Assembly: GCF_000732725.1 (NCBI RefSeq)
Contig: NZ_JPNB01000002.1
Coordinates: 434,001 to 498,000, forward strand
Direction: 5' to 3'
Length of the DNA stretch: 64,000 bases
Source: Kineothrix alysoides
GTDB taxonomy: Bacteria; Bacillota; Clostridia; Lachnospirales; Lachnospiraceae
Shown: positions 53,073 to 63,150 of the stretch, in pieces
Numbering within the stretch: position 1 is the first letter of the stretch
Layout: each line of letters begins with the position of its first letter
The notes under the pieces: generated by a model
What the model was told of the DNA's origin: nothing
Seen by the model: the letters and a program-made list of their open reading frames with translations, nothing else
Databases searched by the model: none
Translations under genes and position numbers: made by a program

Positions 53073-55367
53073 CTAAACTCTGTTATAATTGATCAGACAA
53101 CCCTTCAGGATAATCTGGCGCTCTTCATCGGTAAGTTCTCCTAACGACAGCTCGAACTGCACCATATCGCTTTCGCCTACTACAAAGGCTGCTATACTGT
53201 CTGCTTTTTCCTCTACCGCCTTCTTAATATCAGGTATGAAAATATAATCCAGATTCTTAAAAGGAAGCTTCTTATCGTCCTCATTGATGATAAAAGGAAG
53301 CATACCCCAGTTGATCAGATTGGAACGATATCTCTTCGTGGCATATTCGTTAGCGATGTTAGCCCAGCCTCCCAGCACCTTCTGGCAGGATGCTGCCTGT
53401 TCTCTGGCAGATCCGTCGCCCGGCTTTACCGCGAAAATGGTAGAGCCAAAGCCGATATTTCCTTCTCCTGCTTCAGGATAAGTCTTTTGAATTACCGCCA
53501 TTACAGGCTTTAATTCCGGCTTTACTCCAAGCGGACACTTACCTTCCATAACTGCGGTCTGCGCCGTCTGAATATCCTTGGCACGGCCCACGTAAGCAGG
53601 ATCCTTTCTGGACAGCGTAAATTCCGCAAGCCCTAAAGGATTAGAACGATAGGAAGATGTCTCCCCGGAAGGAATCAGCTCGTCCGTAGTGGTAACCGTA
53701 TCGTGTATCTCAGAAACTACGCGGAGTACCAAATTCTCAGGAAGTTCTCCCATCATCGGCCAGTCCTTGATGTTAGGGCCGAATTGAATCTCCATATCGG
53801 GATCCGCCTCTCCCTTGGAATCGAATACACGGTTCGCATAGATGTTGGAATCAAAATGGTATTTATACTTGCCGATAGTTCCGTCAAAGTCTGTAGCTGC
53901 CGTAAGAATTCCCTTATTCGCGCTTGTTGCTGCGATAGAGCGGGCATCCATCAGCGCTACGGAGGAAATCTGTCCATTTTGCAGCTTGGAGCCTTCTCTG
54001 TTAGGGAAGTTTCTTGTGGAATGGCGGATGCTGAAAGCGTTGTTCGCCGGCGTATCGCCCGCACCGAAGCAAGGGCCGCAGAAAGCTGTCTTAAGTACCG
54101 CACCCGTTTCCATAAGCAATGCCGCACAGCCGTTCCTGATAAGCTCCATATAAATCGGCGTAGAAGCGGGATATACGCTTAAGGTAAATCCATCTGAACC
54201 GATATAAGCTCCCTTCAGAATGTCCGCTGCCGCGCAGATGTTCTCAAATCCTCCGCCTGCACAGCCTGCAATGATACCCTGGTCCACATAAAATTTACCG
54301 TTTTTCACTTTATTCTTCAATGTAAAGTTAACCGCTCCATCCAAGCTGACTATTGCCTTTTTCTCTACATCGTCGAGAATATCGTCTAAATTGGCGTTCA
54401 ACTCTTCAATCGTATAAGTGTTGCTGGGATGGAAGGGCATTGCAATCATCGGCCTGACCGCACTCAAGTCTACTGCAATCATACCGTCATAATATACCAC
54501 CTCGCCCGGAGCGAGCTCTTTATACTCTTCTTTCCTGCCGTGTATCTCGTAGAACTCCTCGATTTCCTTATCCGTTTTCCAAATAGAGGAAAGGCAGGTG
54601 GTCTCCGTCGTCATTACATCGATACCGATCCTAAAATCTGCGCTTAAGGAATCTACGCCCGGTCCGACGAATTCCATTACTTTATTTTTCACATAGCCAT
54701 TGGCAAATACCTTGCCGATAATGGCAAGCGCCACGTCCTGAGGTCCTACGCCCTTTACCGGCTCGCCGGACAGATAGACGCCGATTACCTCCGGCATGTT
54801 AATGTCGTAGGTCTGGTCTAAAAGCTGCTTCACCAGCTCCGGTCCGCCTTCTCCCATCGCCATGGTTCCCAGAGCGCCGTAACGGGTGTGTGAATCCGAG
54901 CCAAGAATCATGCGTCCGCCGCCTGCGAGCATCTCTCTCGCATACTGATGAATAACAGCCTGATGAGGGGGCACATACACGCCGCCGTATTTCTTCGCGC
55001 AGGAAAGGCCGAACATGTGATCATCTTCATTGATGGTGCCGCCTACCGCACAAAGAGAATTATGGCAGTTGGTCAGCACATAAGGCACCGGGAACTTCTC
55101 CAGTCCGGACGCGCGCGCCGTCTGTATAATGCCTACAAATGTAATATCGTGGGAAGTCAATTTATCGAATTTTATTTTCAGCTTGTTCATGTTGCCTGAA
55201 GTATTGTGCTCTTCCAAAATACCATAGGCAATCGTTTCCTTCGCCGCATCTTCTTTATTTATGTTTTTACCTGTCTTGCTCTTGATTGCTGCCTGCGCAT
55301 TGCCGTCATCAGGAATCAGTTCCGTTCCATTCACCAGATATGCGCCGGTTTCATATAATTGTATCAT
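53073..55367 (-). CDS. Aconitase-family hydratase (YbhJ-like)
   Basis: A 764-residue protein (start at 55367 with AGGAGG upstream). It has the aconitase layout: an N-terminal core with [17 protein letters not shown] and [21 protein letters not shown], [4Fe-4S] ligands in [12 protein letters not shown] and [15 protein letters not shown], and a C-terminal swivel domain. It is shorter than AcnA and nearer the YbhJ-type hydratases of unknown substrate. It is oxygen-sensitive in principle. It lies 104 bases downstream of the exporter gene of the glycan operon on the same strand; a link is possible but unproved. Confidence 0.88.
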   Translation of the reverse strand: MIQLYETGAYLVNGTELIPDDGNAQAAIKSKTGKNINKEDAAKETIAYGILEEHNTSGNMNKLKIKFDKLTSHDITFVGIIQTARASGLEKFPVPYVLTNCHNSLCAVGGTINEDDHMFGLSCAKKYGGVYVPPHQAVIHQYAREMLAGGGRMILGSDSHTRYGALGTMAMGEGGPELVKQLLDQTYDINMPEVIGVYLSGEPVKGVGPQDVALAIIGKVFANGYVKNKVMEFVGPGVDSLSADFRIGIDVMTTETTCLSSIWKTDKEIEEFYEIHGRKEEYKELAPGEVVYYDGMIAVDLSAVRPMIAMPFHPSNTYTIEELNANLDDILDDVEKKAIVSLDGAVNFTLKNKVKNGKFYVDQGIIAGCAGGGFENICAAADILKGAYIGSDGFTLSVYPASTPIYMELIRNGCAALLMETGAVLKTAFCGPCFGAGDTPANNAFSIRHSTRNFPNREGSKLQNGQISSVALMDARSIAATSANKGILTAATDFDGTIGKYKYHFDSNIYANRVFDSKGEADPDMEIQFGPNIKDWPMMGELPENLVLRVVSEIHDTVTTTDELIPSGETSSYRSNPLGLAEFTLSRKDPAYVGRAKDIQTAQTAVMEGKCPLGVKPELKPVMAVIQKTYPEAGEGNIGFGSTIFAVKPGDGSAREQAASCQKVLGGWANIANEYATKRYRSNLINWGMLPFIINEDDKKLPFKNLDYIFIPDIKKAVEEKADSIAAFVVGESDMVQFELSLGELTDEERQIILKGCLINYNRV

Positions 55368-55471
55368 GCGTATCCTCCTGTCACTCTTTAGATTATCATT
55401 TCCAATTATAATGTAAAAACCGGATACATGCAATTGGTAAAAATATGCCCTTATAATACACTTTCTCTTTT

Positions 55472-56254
55472 TTATAAGAACATGTGAATATTGTAAATAT
55501 TAATTCCCATTATAACGGCCATCAGAACCATAAACAGTTTGTTCACATGTCTGTCAAGAATCCTCTCATTAATTCTGCCTCCTGCAAGAGCCCCCAAAAC
55601 CCCGCCCATAATCATAAATCCCAAAATACTTACGGGAAATTCAGGGACTGTATTCGTTGCCAGCGTATGGATCAAGCTGGTAAACTGCGAAAATAGTATG
55701 ATGTACAAAGAATTGGCGGCCGCCTGTTTCGTTGTCATGGAAAAGCAGAAAGAAAGCACCATCAAATTAATAGGTCCACCTCCAATACCCAAAAATGCCG
55801 ACATAAGGCCAAGAGCTAATCCGGTAACAGCACACAGAAACAAGCTTCTTATATGGTAGGTTCTCACTCTATGCTTATTCAAAGTGTAAATGAAAGTGAG
55901 CGCTGTCACAAGCAAAAGAACTCCTGACTGAACGGCTCCAACCTGGCTGCTGTCCGCAAAATGGCTATAAGCATATTGAAAAACTTCTTTCCCCCCGGCT
56001 CCCCCTATCGCCGCCCCCGCCGCAAGCGCTGTTCCGCATCTCCACTCGATCACTTTATCTCTGGTTCCCAAAGAACGTACCACGGAAACGAAAGACATGG
56101 ATAATACGGTGCATCCTGACAAAAAACTGACTGCCCCCACTTCCATTAATCCGGCCGCATCCAAAACGGGTTTTATGATCACACCGCCTCCGATTCCGCA
56201 AACAGCACCGATTACCGATGCCGAAAAGCTAATGACAAAAAATAAGAAATACAT
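55472..56254 (-). CDS. TauE/SafE family sulfite/anion exporter
   Basis: A 260-residue membrane protein with about eight helices and the family's repeated glycine motifs: [16 protein letters not shown] near residue 20 and [16 protein letters not shown] near residue 155. TauE/SafE proteins export sulfite, sulfoacetate or similar organosulfur anions. It starts three bases after the maturase stop, in an operon with a sulfatase. Export of sulfate or sulfite freed in the cytoplasm is the natural inference. Confidence 0.88.
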   Translation of the reverse strand: MYFLFFVISFSASVIGAVCGIGGGVIIKPVLDAAGLMEVGAVSFLSGCTVLSMSFVSVVRSLGTRDKVIEWRCGTALAAGAAIGGAGGKEVFQYAYSHFADSSQVGAVQSGVLLLVTALTFIYTLNKHRVRTYHIRSLFLCAVTGLALGLMSAFLGIGGGPINLMVLSFCFSMTTKQAAANSLYIILFSQFTSLIHTLATNTVPEFPVSILGFMIMGGVLGALAGGRINERILDRHVNKLFMVLMAVIMGINIYNIHMFL

Positions 56255-56257
56255 ACT

Positions 56258-57382
56258 TTATCTGCCTCTTTCCTTAATCTTCCGTGCTATATCATTCAGC
56301 CTGTCCATGCTGTGCGCAAAAAACATCTTATATGACTGACAGAAATAATTTCTCCTCCCGCTCCCATCCTGAAGTTCCAGCCGGTGCCTTGCACATCCTC
56401 CGCGGCACAGTGGAAAATAGGAACATTTTTCACACTCGTCCTCATGGTCTGCCGATGATTGTATAAAGCCGATTTCCTTTCTTTTTTCGGCAATTTCAAG
56501 GAAGCTGCAGTCATTTAAGTTACCAAGCTTGTAATCATCCAAAACATAAAAATCACACGGATATACTTCACCGTCCGCTTCTATTGCGTGCTGAATACCG
56601 CATATCCCCCTCTGCTCACAGCTTTCCGGCTGATACCCCAGAAGAATTGCCACATAATTTTCAAATTGCCTGATATAAGGCTGACGCCCCCACTGCAGAT
56701 CAATATACCACAAGTCAAATAATTCTTTCAGAAAATCCCCATATATTTCGGGAGTAAGAGAGTATTCTTCTGTTCCCTGTTTTTCAAACACAGGGTCCAG
56801 ACATGCAATATATTGCTGATATTTAAATCCCCTTTTTTTATAAAATTCATATATCCTGCGTATCTTAACAGCCGTGCTTTTATGTACCACTGTCAAAACA
56901 TTGTATTCTACTCCCACCCGATCAAACATGGAGGCTGTATTTATTATTTCTGAAAATGTATCTTCGCCGCCCTTTGTTCTTCTGTAAATATCATGAGTCG
57001 CCTTTATTCCATCTATAGAAAGTCCTACAAGAAATTGATTCTCTTTAAAAAAATGACACCATTTTTCATCCATCACATAGCCATTCGTTTGAATGGAATT
57101 CTGTATGTTTACTTTTTTATGATTATATTGTCTCTGCAGTTCAACTACTTTTTTAAAGAAATCCAGTCCTGCAAGAGTGGGTTCACCCCCTTGAAAAATA
57201 AATCCGCATGTGTGTTCTGCATAATCCAATGCTTTTTCTATTACTTTCTCTAAAGTATCTATTCTCATAATACCATAGGATGCTATCTCCCTCTTACTTG
57301 CAATATCGCAATAAAAGCAATAGCTGCATTTCATATTGCATAACCCCGAAACCGGTTTAATCAACAATTGCAGCGCCGGCAT
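56258..57382 (-). CDS. Anaerobic sulfatase-maturating enzyme (radical SAM, SPASM)
   Basis: A 374-residue radical-SAM enzyme that turns the active-site Cys of a sulfatase to formylglycine without oxygen. The radical-SAM Cys15-x3-Cys19-x2-Cys22 sits in LCNMKCSYCFY, QGGEPTLAG follows, and the SPASM-domain Cys residues lie in CEQRGICGIQHAIEADG and CEKCSYFPLCRGGCARH. The sulfatase it would mature is next upstream. Confidence 0.93.
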   Translation of the reverse strand: MPALQLLIKPVSGLCNMKCSYCFYCDIASKREIASYGIMRIDTLEKVIEKALDYAEHTCGFIFQGGEPTLAGLDFFKKVVELQRQYNHKKVNIQNSIQTNGYVMDEKWCHFFKENQFLVGLSIDGIKATHDIYRRTKGGEDTFSEIINTASMFDRVGVEYNVLTVVHKSTAVKIRRIYEFYKKRGFKYQQYIACLDPVFEKQGTEEYSLTPEIYGDFLKELFDLWYIDLQWGRQPYIRQFENYVAILLGYQPESCEQRGICGIQHAIEADGEVYPCDFYVLDDYKLGNLNDCSFLEIAEKRKEIGFIQSSADHEDECEKCSYFPLCRGGCARHRLELQDGSGRRNYFCQSYKMFFAHSMDRLNDIARKIKERGR

Positions 57383-57414
57383 ACCCTTCTCCTTTCCTTC
57401 CCCTTTTCACTGTG

Positions 57415-57453
57415 CAGTAAGCCATACCGTATTGTAACCGGTATGGCTTACTG
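57415..57453 (-). other. 15-bp perfect hairpin between sulfatase and maturase
   Basis: CAGTAAGCCATACCG (57415-57429) pairs perfectly with CGGTATGGCTTACTG (57439-57453). With no T tract on the minus strand it is more likely an mRNA processing or stability element than a terminator. Confidence 0.6.
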
Positions 57454-57471
57454 GCGATGATATCAGATATG

Positions 57472-58836
57472 CTATTGAATAACAGGTTCTCTTTCTCCCG
57501 CTTTTTTCATCTCTCTGATAAGCAGCTTTTTCATGTCCTCTTTTATTTCTTTATAAGCTTCATCATTTACAACATTATAAAGCTCATAAGGGTCCTTTTT
57601 TAAATCATACAGAAAATCCGGTGCATACAGATCGCTGTCCGCATATTCAAACCCGTTTTTATCCGGAGCATATACGCTGAAAAGATAGTCCTGCGTTCGG
57701 ATACATCTCCCTACACGGCTCTCGCTGATCTGAGCAAAAACTGCGTTTTCTTTTCCCTGCGCACTCCCTTCCAATACCTCCTGCATATTTTCTCCCGCCA
57801 TGGCATCTTTCACATGAATTCCCGCCATAGCAAGAAATGTCTTGGGTAGACTTATCGTACTTACCAGCTCTCCGATACGCCTGCCTCCCCGGAAACCCGG
57901 TCCCGAAATAATGAGAGGTACATGAAGAGCCGAGGAGTGACAGGATCGCTTATAATCGTCCCCTCCGTTTAAATGGCTGTCTTTATTCCTTGTCTGGAAA
58001 TGAGAACCGTGGTCCGACGAATATACAATGATCGTATTCTCATATAAGCCCTTTTGCTTAAGTTTTTCCACCACTCTTCCGAGATTATCATCTAGGCTTT
58101 TGCAGCAGCCAAGATAATCAGGGTATTCTTCCCTCGCATTGCCTCCTAATGCCTCCAAATCACCCGGCAGCACAAAATCCTTAAATACTTCTTTCGATCC
58201 GTCCGGGCCTTCGTAGTGTTTACGATCATTTTGATGATGAGGTTCAATGTGAGAAATCGTCATAAAAAACGGCTGCTTTCCATCGCAATTTTCCAGATAT
58301 TCCAAAGCATAATCCGTAATCTTGTCTACACGGTATCCATTAAATTCGCATTTATTCATATTCTCGTCATATACGTACCCGTCATATCCGTGAGAAGTAA
58401 ACTCAAGAATGTCTGATGCACGCCAAAAACCTTTGTAACCACCTCGTTTTTCCGGCGGAATGGCTGATGTCGCATAATCCGCCTCCGGTTTTGTACTTTC
58501 GGCATCATCGCTCGCCAAATGCCACTTCCCAATATACGCGCAGTCATAACCCGCATCGTACATGTAATCGGCAACTGTCTTCACATCATCCGGCAGAGAA
58601 ATTCCATTTTTAAAACATCCCGTTTGTGTCGGATACAGCCCTGTCTGAAAAATAGCACGGCAAGGTCCGCAGACAGGCTGCGGCGTATAGGCTTCTTCAA
58701 AAACTACTCCCTTTCCCGCCAGCTTGTCCAAATTGGGAGTAGTGGGAAGGGGCTGCCCATAACAGCCTATGGTATCCCATCTTTGCTGATCGGAAAAATA
58801 AAACAGAATATTGGGTTTATCCATAATAATAACCAT
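57472..58836 (-). CDS. Cys-type sulfatase without signal peptide
   Basis: A 454-residue family S1 sulfatase (an alternative start at 58824 gives the same fold). The active Cys56 lies in CGPCR (C-x-P-x-R), the metal-binding N-terminus is NILFYFSDQQR, and the later metal site is YSSDHGSHF. There is no signal peptide, so it should act in the cytoplasm, matured by the radical-SAM enzyme encoded next. Placed 19 bases after the phosphorylase, it probably removes sulfate from an imported sugar. Which hydroxyl carries the sulfate cannot be told. Confidence 0.92.
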   Translation of the reverse strand: MVIIMDKPNILFYFSDQQRWDTIGCYGQPLPTTPNLDKLAGKGVVFEEAYTPQPVCGPCRAIFQTGLYPTQTGCFKNGISLPDDVKTVADYMYDAGYDCAYIGKWHLASDDAESTKPEADYATSAIPPEKRGGYKGFWRASDILEFTSHGYDGYVYDENMNKCEFNGYRVDKITDYALEYLENCDGKQPFFMTISHIEPHHQNDRKHYEGPDGSKEVFKDFVLPGDLEALGGNAREEYPDYLGCCKSLDDNLGRVVEKLKQKGLYENTIIVYSSDHGSHFQTRNKDSHLNGGDDYKRSCHSSALHVPLIISGPGFRGGRRIGELVSTISLPKTFLAMAGIHVKDAMAGENMQEVLEGSAQGKENAVFAQISESRVGRCIRTQDYLFSVYAPDKNGFEYADSDLYAPDFLYDLKKDPYELYNVVNDEAYKEIKEDMKKLLIREMKKAGEREPVIQ

Positions 58837-58855
58837 GCCTTTCTCGTATTATCCG

Positions 58856-61015
58856 CTATTTGCGGCAGTCCACCCATCTCATTTCCATAGGGTTCAAGTC
58901 CAGACTATATGCCAGCCTGCCGTCAATATAAAGTTCTGTATGTTTTGCTTCTTTTGCATTATTAATTACCGCAGCTTTTCCGGTCTTTTCAAACACCGTT
59001 ACTTCGGTATCTACATTCGTTACATAGAATTTCTTCATTTCACTTTCCATGCCTGCCGCATAATAAATCGCACGAAGCAGGATACGGCAGTTCTGGGGGG
59101 AATACGGAAGTCCCGCAAAATAAACGCTGTGCCCTTTTCCGTAATCATTTACAACAAGCCGGCTATATTCTCCGTCCTTGTTTAAAATCTGGTAATTCTC
59201 TCCCTGCGCATAAATGCGGCTCATACCTTCACCGAAATCCACATTTCCTTCAATATCTTCCAGAATAAAATGATCGGCATCCAGTTCATTATATTTATCG
59301 GTGCTGAGAGAAAAGCACATTTCCCTATCCACACCAAGTACGTCGCTCATCTGAAAATAGCGCCCTTCAAACTGATACGCCGTAGGTTCTCCCACGCCGA
59401 TAAAACCGCCGCCGTTATCCACAAATTCCCGTAAAGAGGTCACGACTTCCGGATCGATCCAGTTTTCTGCTCCGCTGAAGGATGTATAAGCATCTCCCGC
59501 ATTGATGATTACCTTGATATCTTCCGCTATCCCGTTTCTGATATCATCAAATGTAATAAACTCCACATCAAAAGGCATACCGCTCAAGCATTCGATCACT
59601 CCTACATAAGAATAAATTTCTCTATGCCATATGGCATGATGAACCTGATTTGCCATCCATCTTCTCAGATTTCCCCAGCAATTTAAAACCGCGACCTTAA
59701 ACGGTGCCACATAAGCTTTGGTGCCCTGCATATTTTCATGAATGAGACGGAACTCATTTACCACATACTTAATCTCATCAATAAATCCCGGCCATTTGGA
59801 AGCGAGTTTCAAATATCCGCCGTATCCGATACGATCAAGCGGCGAACGCAAAATTGCACGTCTTGCCTTCAGCCAGTTATCCTGCGCTTCGCCGATAGGA
59901 TCTCCCCCCTCACAGAATACATCCGGGAAGAAATAAGGAAGAAGTCTTCCTTCCGTATATTTTACTCCTTTAATATCAGAAATCATACGGAGTGTCACTC
60001 CATCACCTACAGAACCTACGACAGCATCCAGTCCGATATCCTGAAAATATTTTCCGAAGGGTTCTGTTCCGATCCAGTGATCGCCAAGAAACATCATAGC
60101 TTCTTTGCCGTATTCATGTACAATATCTACCATTTCTTTCGCCAGCTTACTGACTTCTATCTGCTGGAATTCAATGAAATCCCTGAATTCTTTGCTCGGT
60201 ACCCGAAACAGCGAATTATGATAGCCTTGATCCACGATGAACTCCGGGCGGAATTTGTAACCGGCCCACCTTTCAAACTGTTCCAGAATGTAAGGGCTTA
60301 CGCTTGCGCTGTATCCGAACCATTCCACATATTTTTCACGCTTATTTTCGTCAAAAGTCAAAGTAAATTGGTGAAAAAATGTAGTAAACCTCACTACATC
60401 GATGTGAGGGTTTTCTTCACACCATCTTTTCAGTTTTTCTTTCACATGTATCTGCGTCTTGGGCTGCCTTACGTCAAAGGTCAGCTGGTGGGGCGCATCT
60501 TTCCAGTCATTTGTAATGAAATTATACATGTGCACCGGATCCCAGACAAGAAATGCCAGAAAGCTGACCGTATATTGATGGTATTTCACAGACTCGATCA
60601 CTACCTCTTCCGTTTCGCCGTCAAATTCCCATTTATACACGGGAACTACCTCTCCGGTCGTCCTGTCTACAACCTCCCACCATCGTTTCGGATCGTCAAT
60701 TATATTTACCTTTAACTGTTCGGTATGAAACCCTTTCATCAGTTTGATCCTAAGCTTTGTATCTCTTGCCGTCACACGGTCACTGATCAAATATTCCTGC
60801 TGGATTTCCTCGGGATTTTCGTTTGCCCAATCGTTATCTTTTCTTGTCGTATAATATGTTGCATATTTTTTAGCACTCTGAGTTAAAAGTTCCTCCGGCA
60901 TCGCCGTTCCGTCACAATCTCGCAGCGCATCCGCTCCAAGAAGATTTTTCAGTCTTATTGTCTCGTCTACCATATCTATGTCGGTAGGTAATGTCAGCCT
61001 GCCAGTCATCAGCAT
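58856..61015 (-). CDS. GH112 galactosyl-N-acetylhexosamine phosphorylase
   Basis: A 719-residue cytoplasmic phosphorylase of GH112, which splits galacto-N-biose (mucin core) or lacto-N-biose (milk sugar) with phosphate to Gal-1-P and GalNAc or GlcNAc. Family marks: LTLPTDIDM at the start, RFTTFFHQFTLTFDENKREKY, the catalytic-acid region FLGDHWIGTEPFGKYF, and RWMANQVHHAIWHREI. A close alternative in the same family is galactosyl-rhamnose phosphorylase; transporter and sulfatase context favours the HexNAc type. It has a GGAGAGG site and follows the transport genes. Confidence 0.92.
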   Translation of the reverse strand: MLMTGRLTLPTDIDMVDETIRLKNLLGADALRDCDGTAMPEELLTQSAKKYATYYTTRKDNDWANENPEEIQQEYLISDRVTARDTKLRIKLMKGFHTEQLKVNIIDDPKRWWEVVDRTTGEVVPVYKWEFDGETEEVVIESVKYHQYTVSFLAFLVWDPVHMYNFITNDWKDAPHQLTFDVRQPKTQIHVKEKLKRWCEENPHIDVVRFTTFFHQFTLTFDENKREKYVEWFGYSASVSPYILEQFERWAGYKFRPEFIVDQGYHNSLFRVPSKEFRDFIEFQQIEVSKLAKEMVDIVHEYGKEAMMFLGDHWIGTEPFGKYFQDIGLDAVVGSVGDGVTLRMISDIKGVKYTEGRLLPYFFPDVFCEGGDPIGEAQDNWLKARRAILRSPLDRIGYGGYLKLASKWPGFIDEIKYVVNEFRLIHENMQGTKAYVAPFKVAVLNCWGNLRRWMANQVHHAIWHREIYSYVGVIECLSGMPFDVEFITFDDIRNGIAEDIKVIINAGDAYTSFSGAENWIDPEVVTSLREFVDNGGGFIGVGEPTAYQFEGRYFQMSDVLGVDREMCFSLSTDKYNELDADHFILEDIEGNVDFGEGMSRIYAQGENYQILNKDGEYSRLVVNDYGKGHSVYFAGLPYSPQNCRILLRAIYYAAGMESEMKKFYVTNVDTEVTVFEKTGKAAVINNAKEAKHTELYIDGRLAYSLDLNPMEMRWVDCRK

Positions 61016-61039
61016 AATCCTCTCCTCTATTCTTTTTTT

Positions 61040-61216
61040 CTATCGGTACTTTTTATTGTAAGAGTACAAAAGCATAAGCAGTCCACCAAGACCAGCCAGT
61101 ATAACGCCAAGGTTTACATAACCAACCTGCTTCTGTCCCCATATGATCATCATTAAAAAAACTACAAATAAAATTATCTTCACTATCTTTACTGCCAGCA
61201 ATATTTTCCCTTCCAT
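61040..61216 (-). CDS. 58-residue membrane protein of the glycan operon
   Basis: A small gene with a strong AGGAGG site, ten bases after the permease stop. The product has two predicted membrane helices (about 4-25 and 31-50) around a short polar loop (GQKQVGYVN), and a basic C-terminus. It lies between the second permease and the phosphorylase. It may be a transporter accessory; function is unknown. Confidence 0.65.
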   Translation of the reverse strand: MEGKILLAVKIVKIILFVVFLMMIIWGQKQVGYVNLGVILAGLGGLLMLLYSYNKKYR

Positions 61217-61226
61217 AACTATCCTC

Positions 61227-62111
61227 CTATCCTTTCAGGCCGCCCAGGCTCATGCCCTGCGTCAAACGCCTTTGTACCAGCATGTATAGTATCAATGTAG
61301 GAAGCATGACAATGACGAGCCCCGCATACAACTGTCCATAATTTGTTGACGCCTTTTGCGCGCTCACCAAATTCATTAAGCCTACCGGAAGTGTCTTAAA
61401 CTTATCTTTTGTCATCAAAGTCATAGAAATAATATATTCATTCCAAAATGCAAGGAAATTAAATAAAATAATGGTAATAACAGCCGGTCTGGCCATAGGA
61501 ATCATAATCGTCGCCATCGTCCGCACATAACCGCTTCCGTCTACAAATGCCGCTTCTTCATAGTCCTTCGGAATAGATGCAAAAAATCCGGATAAAAGAT
61601 ATACGGTAAACGGCAGATGGGTAGAAGCATAAATAAGAGCCAGCATAATAAGATTATTCAGCAGCATCGGGGGCATACCATGTCCCCGCAGGAAGGTATC
61701 GCCATCCACCAGCATGAGGAAAATGGGCACAACGATATAATTTACATTTACAAACAAACCTGCCATAAATACTACATTGAGGATCTTACTGCCTTTAAAG
61801 CGGTATCTCGCCAATACATAAGCCGCCGGAATGGCAATCAGCAGCAAAAAACCGAGCGCCAATATTGTTACGATGATCGAATTCACCATATAGGTTCCCA
61901 TATTGGCCTTCTCAAAGGCATCTATAAAATTCTGAAAATTGAGTCCTTCAGGAAGTGCCCACGGACTCCTCCCGTAAAATTCAGCATTCCCTTTCAAAGA
62001 GGCCATAAATACCCATGCAACCGGGACAACGATAGTCACGGCAAAGATGATCAAAGCCAGATACACCAAAAACTGCGTCATAACTTTAGAATAATTATGC
62101 TTTTTATTCAT
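61227..62111 (-). CDS. Carbohydrate ABC transporter permease (MalG-type)
   Basis: A 294-residue permease with six helices and the coupling loop EEAAFVDGSGYVRTMATIMIPMARPA (EAAxxDGA type, here DGSG), ending in RRLTQGMSLGGLKG, a typical MalG-family tail. It pairs with the permease encoded 15 bases upstream. No ATPase gene is in the operon, so a shared MsmK-type ATPase encoded elsewhere is likely. Confidence 0.93.
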   Translation of the reverse strand: MNKKHNYSKVMTQFLVYLALIIFAVTIVVPVAWVFMASLKGNAEFYGRSPWALPEGLNFQNFIDAFEKANMGTYMVNSIIVTILALGFLLLIAIPAAYVLARYRFKGSKILNVVFMAGLFVNVNYIVVPIFLMLVDGDTFLRGHGMPPMLLNNLIMLALIYASTHLPFTVYLLSGFFASIPKDYEEAAFVDGSGYVRTMATIMIPMARPAVITIILFNFLAFWNEYIISMTLMTKDKFKTLPVGLMNLVSAQKASTNYGQLYAGLVIVMLPTLILYMLVQRRLTQGMSLGGLKG

Positions 62112-62126
62112 TGCAGGGCCTCCTTT

Positions 62127-63041
62127 CTAAAATTCCAGCGTTTCGCGTTTTGTCACTGCATTTACAATACCCGAAAGCGCAAATGAGAAAATAAATACCA
62201 CAACACCGATAGCCATACCGTATCCATAAGAAGAATTCGTGTAAGCCTGGCTGTACATATAATTCAAAAATACATCGGAGGCTCCGTCAGGTCCGCCGCC
62301 GGTCATTGCCTTTACCAGCATAAAGCTTAAATTAATGGTACTGATGATAAAAAAGGTAAGTGTCGTTCTTATATTGCTCCATATAAGAGGTAATGTCATC
62401 GTAAAAAACTGCGTGATGCCTCCCGCTCCTTCAATGGACGCGGATTCATAGATACTTTCCGGGACACTTGCCATACTTGCCATATACATAACCATATAGT
62501 AGCCGATTGCCTGCCAGATCAATGCGATAACGATTGCCCATATGACCAGTTTCTGATTACCGAGCCATGCGATCAGCCCTTCTCCGTTTTCTCCTACCGG
62601 ACGGAACAAATAAATAAAAGTATTTAACAGACCGTCGCGCTGATCATAAATTGCAGAAAAGATTGCGGAAATTACAACTATGGATAGAATATTCGGAATA
62701 TAAAATACAACCCGGAAAAATCCCTGACCTTTTAGCTTCTGTCTGGATAAAACGGCCGCAAAAACAATTGCCAGCGCCATAGTTATAACGGTTACAACTA
62801 CAATAATGAGAATGGAGTTCTGCATGGAACGAAGGAACTTCTCATCCGCCGCCAGCTTTTTAAAATTCTCAATACCTACAAAGGTTTTTTCAGCCGAAAA
62901 TCCGCCCCATTTATAGAGTGACATTTTAAATACGTTAAACGTCGGCATAATCATAAATAGAAACATAAGGATTGTTGCCGGTGCAACACAGCAGAAAATA
63001 AATGCTCCTCTCCTCTTTTTTCTACCTTTCCTTTTTTCCAT
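62127..63041 (-). CDS. Sugar ABC transporter permease (MalF-type)
   Basis: A 304-residue permease with a basic N-terminus, about six helices, and the coupling loop ESIYESASIEGAGGITQFFTMTLPL. It is the first permease after the binding-protein gene and precedes its MalG-type partner. A terminator-like hairpin stands between it and the binding-protein gene. Confidence 0.93.
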   Translation of the reverse strand: MEKRKGRKKRRGAFIFCCVAPATILMFLFMIMPTFNVFKMSLYKWGGFSAEKTFVGIENFKKLAADEKFLRSMQNSILIIVVVTVITMALAIVFAAVLSRQKLKGQGFFRVVFYIPNILSIVVISAIFSAIYDQRDGLLNTFIYLFRPVGENGEGLIAWLGNQKLVIWAIVIALIWQAIGYYMVMYMASMASVPESIYESASIEGAGGITQFFTMTLPLIWSNIRTTLTFFIISTINLSFMLVKAMTGGGPDGASDVFLNYMYSQAYTNSSYGYGMAIGVVVFIFSFALSGIVNAVTKRETLEF

Positions 63042-63069
63042 CTGTCTACCTCCTAATTACACTTCTCTC

Positions 63070-63104
63070 AAAAAGCGGCGGGTAGCCTTGATTACCCACC
63101 GCTT
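63070..63104 (-). terminator. Partial terminator inside the glycan transport operon
   Basis: On the minus strand AAGCGGTGGGTA and TACCCGCCGCTT form a strong stem followed by TTTTTGAG, just past the binding-protein stop codon. Such an element lets the binding protein be made in excess over the permeases. Confidence 0.75.
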
Positions 63105-63150
63105 GCTTCAGTCAGAAAGTTCACTTCGTGTATTTATTAAAGCGAGTCTT

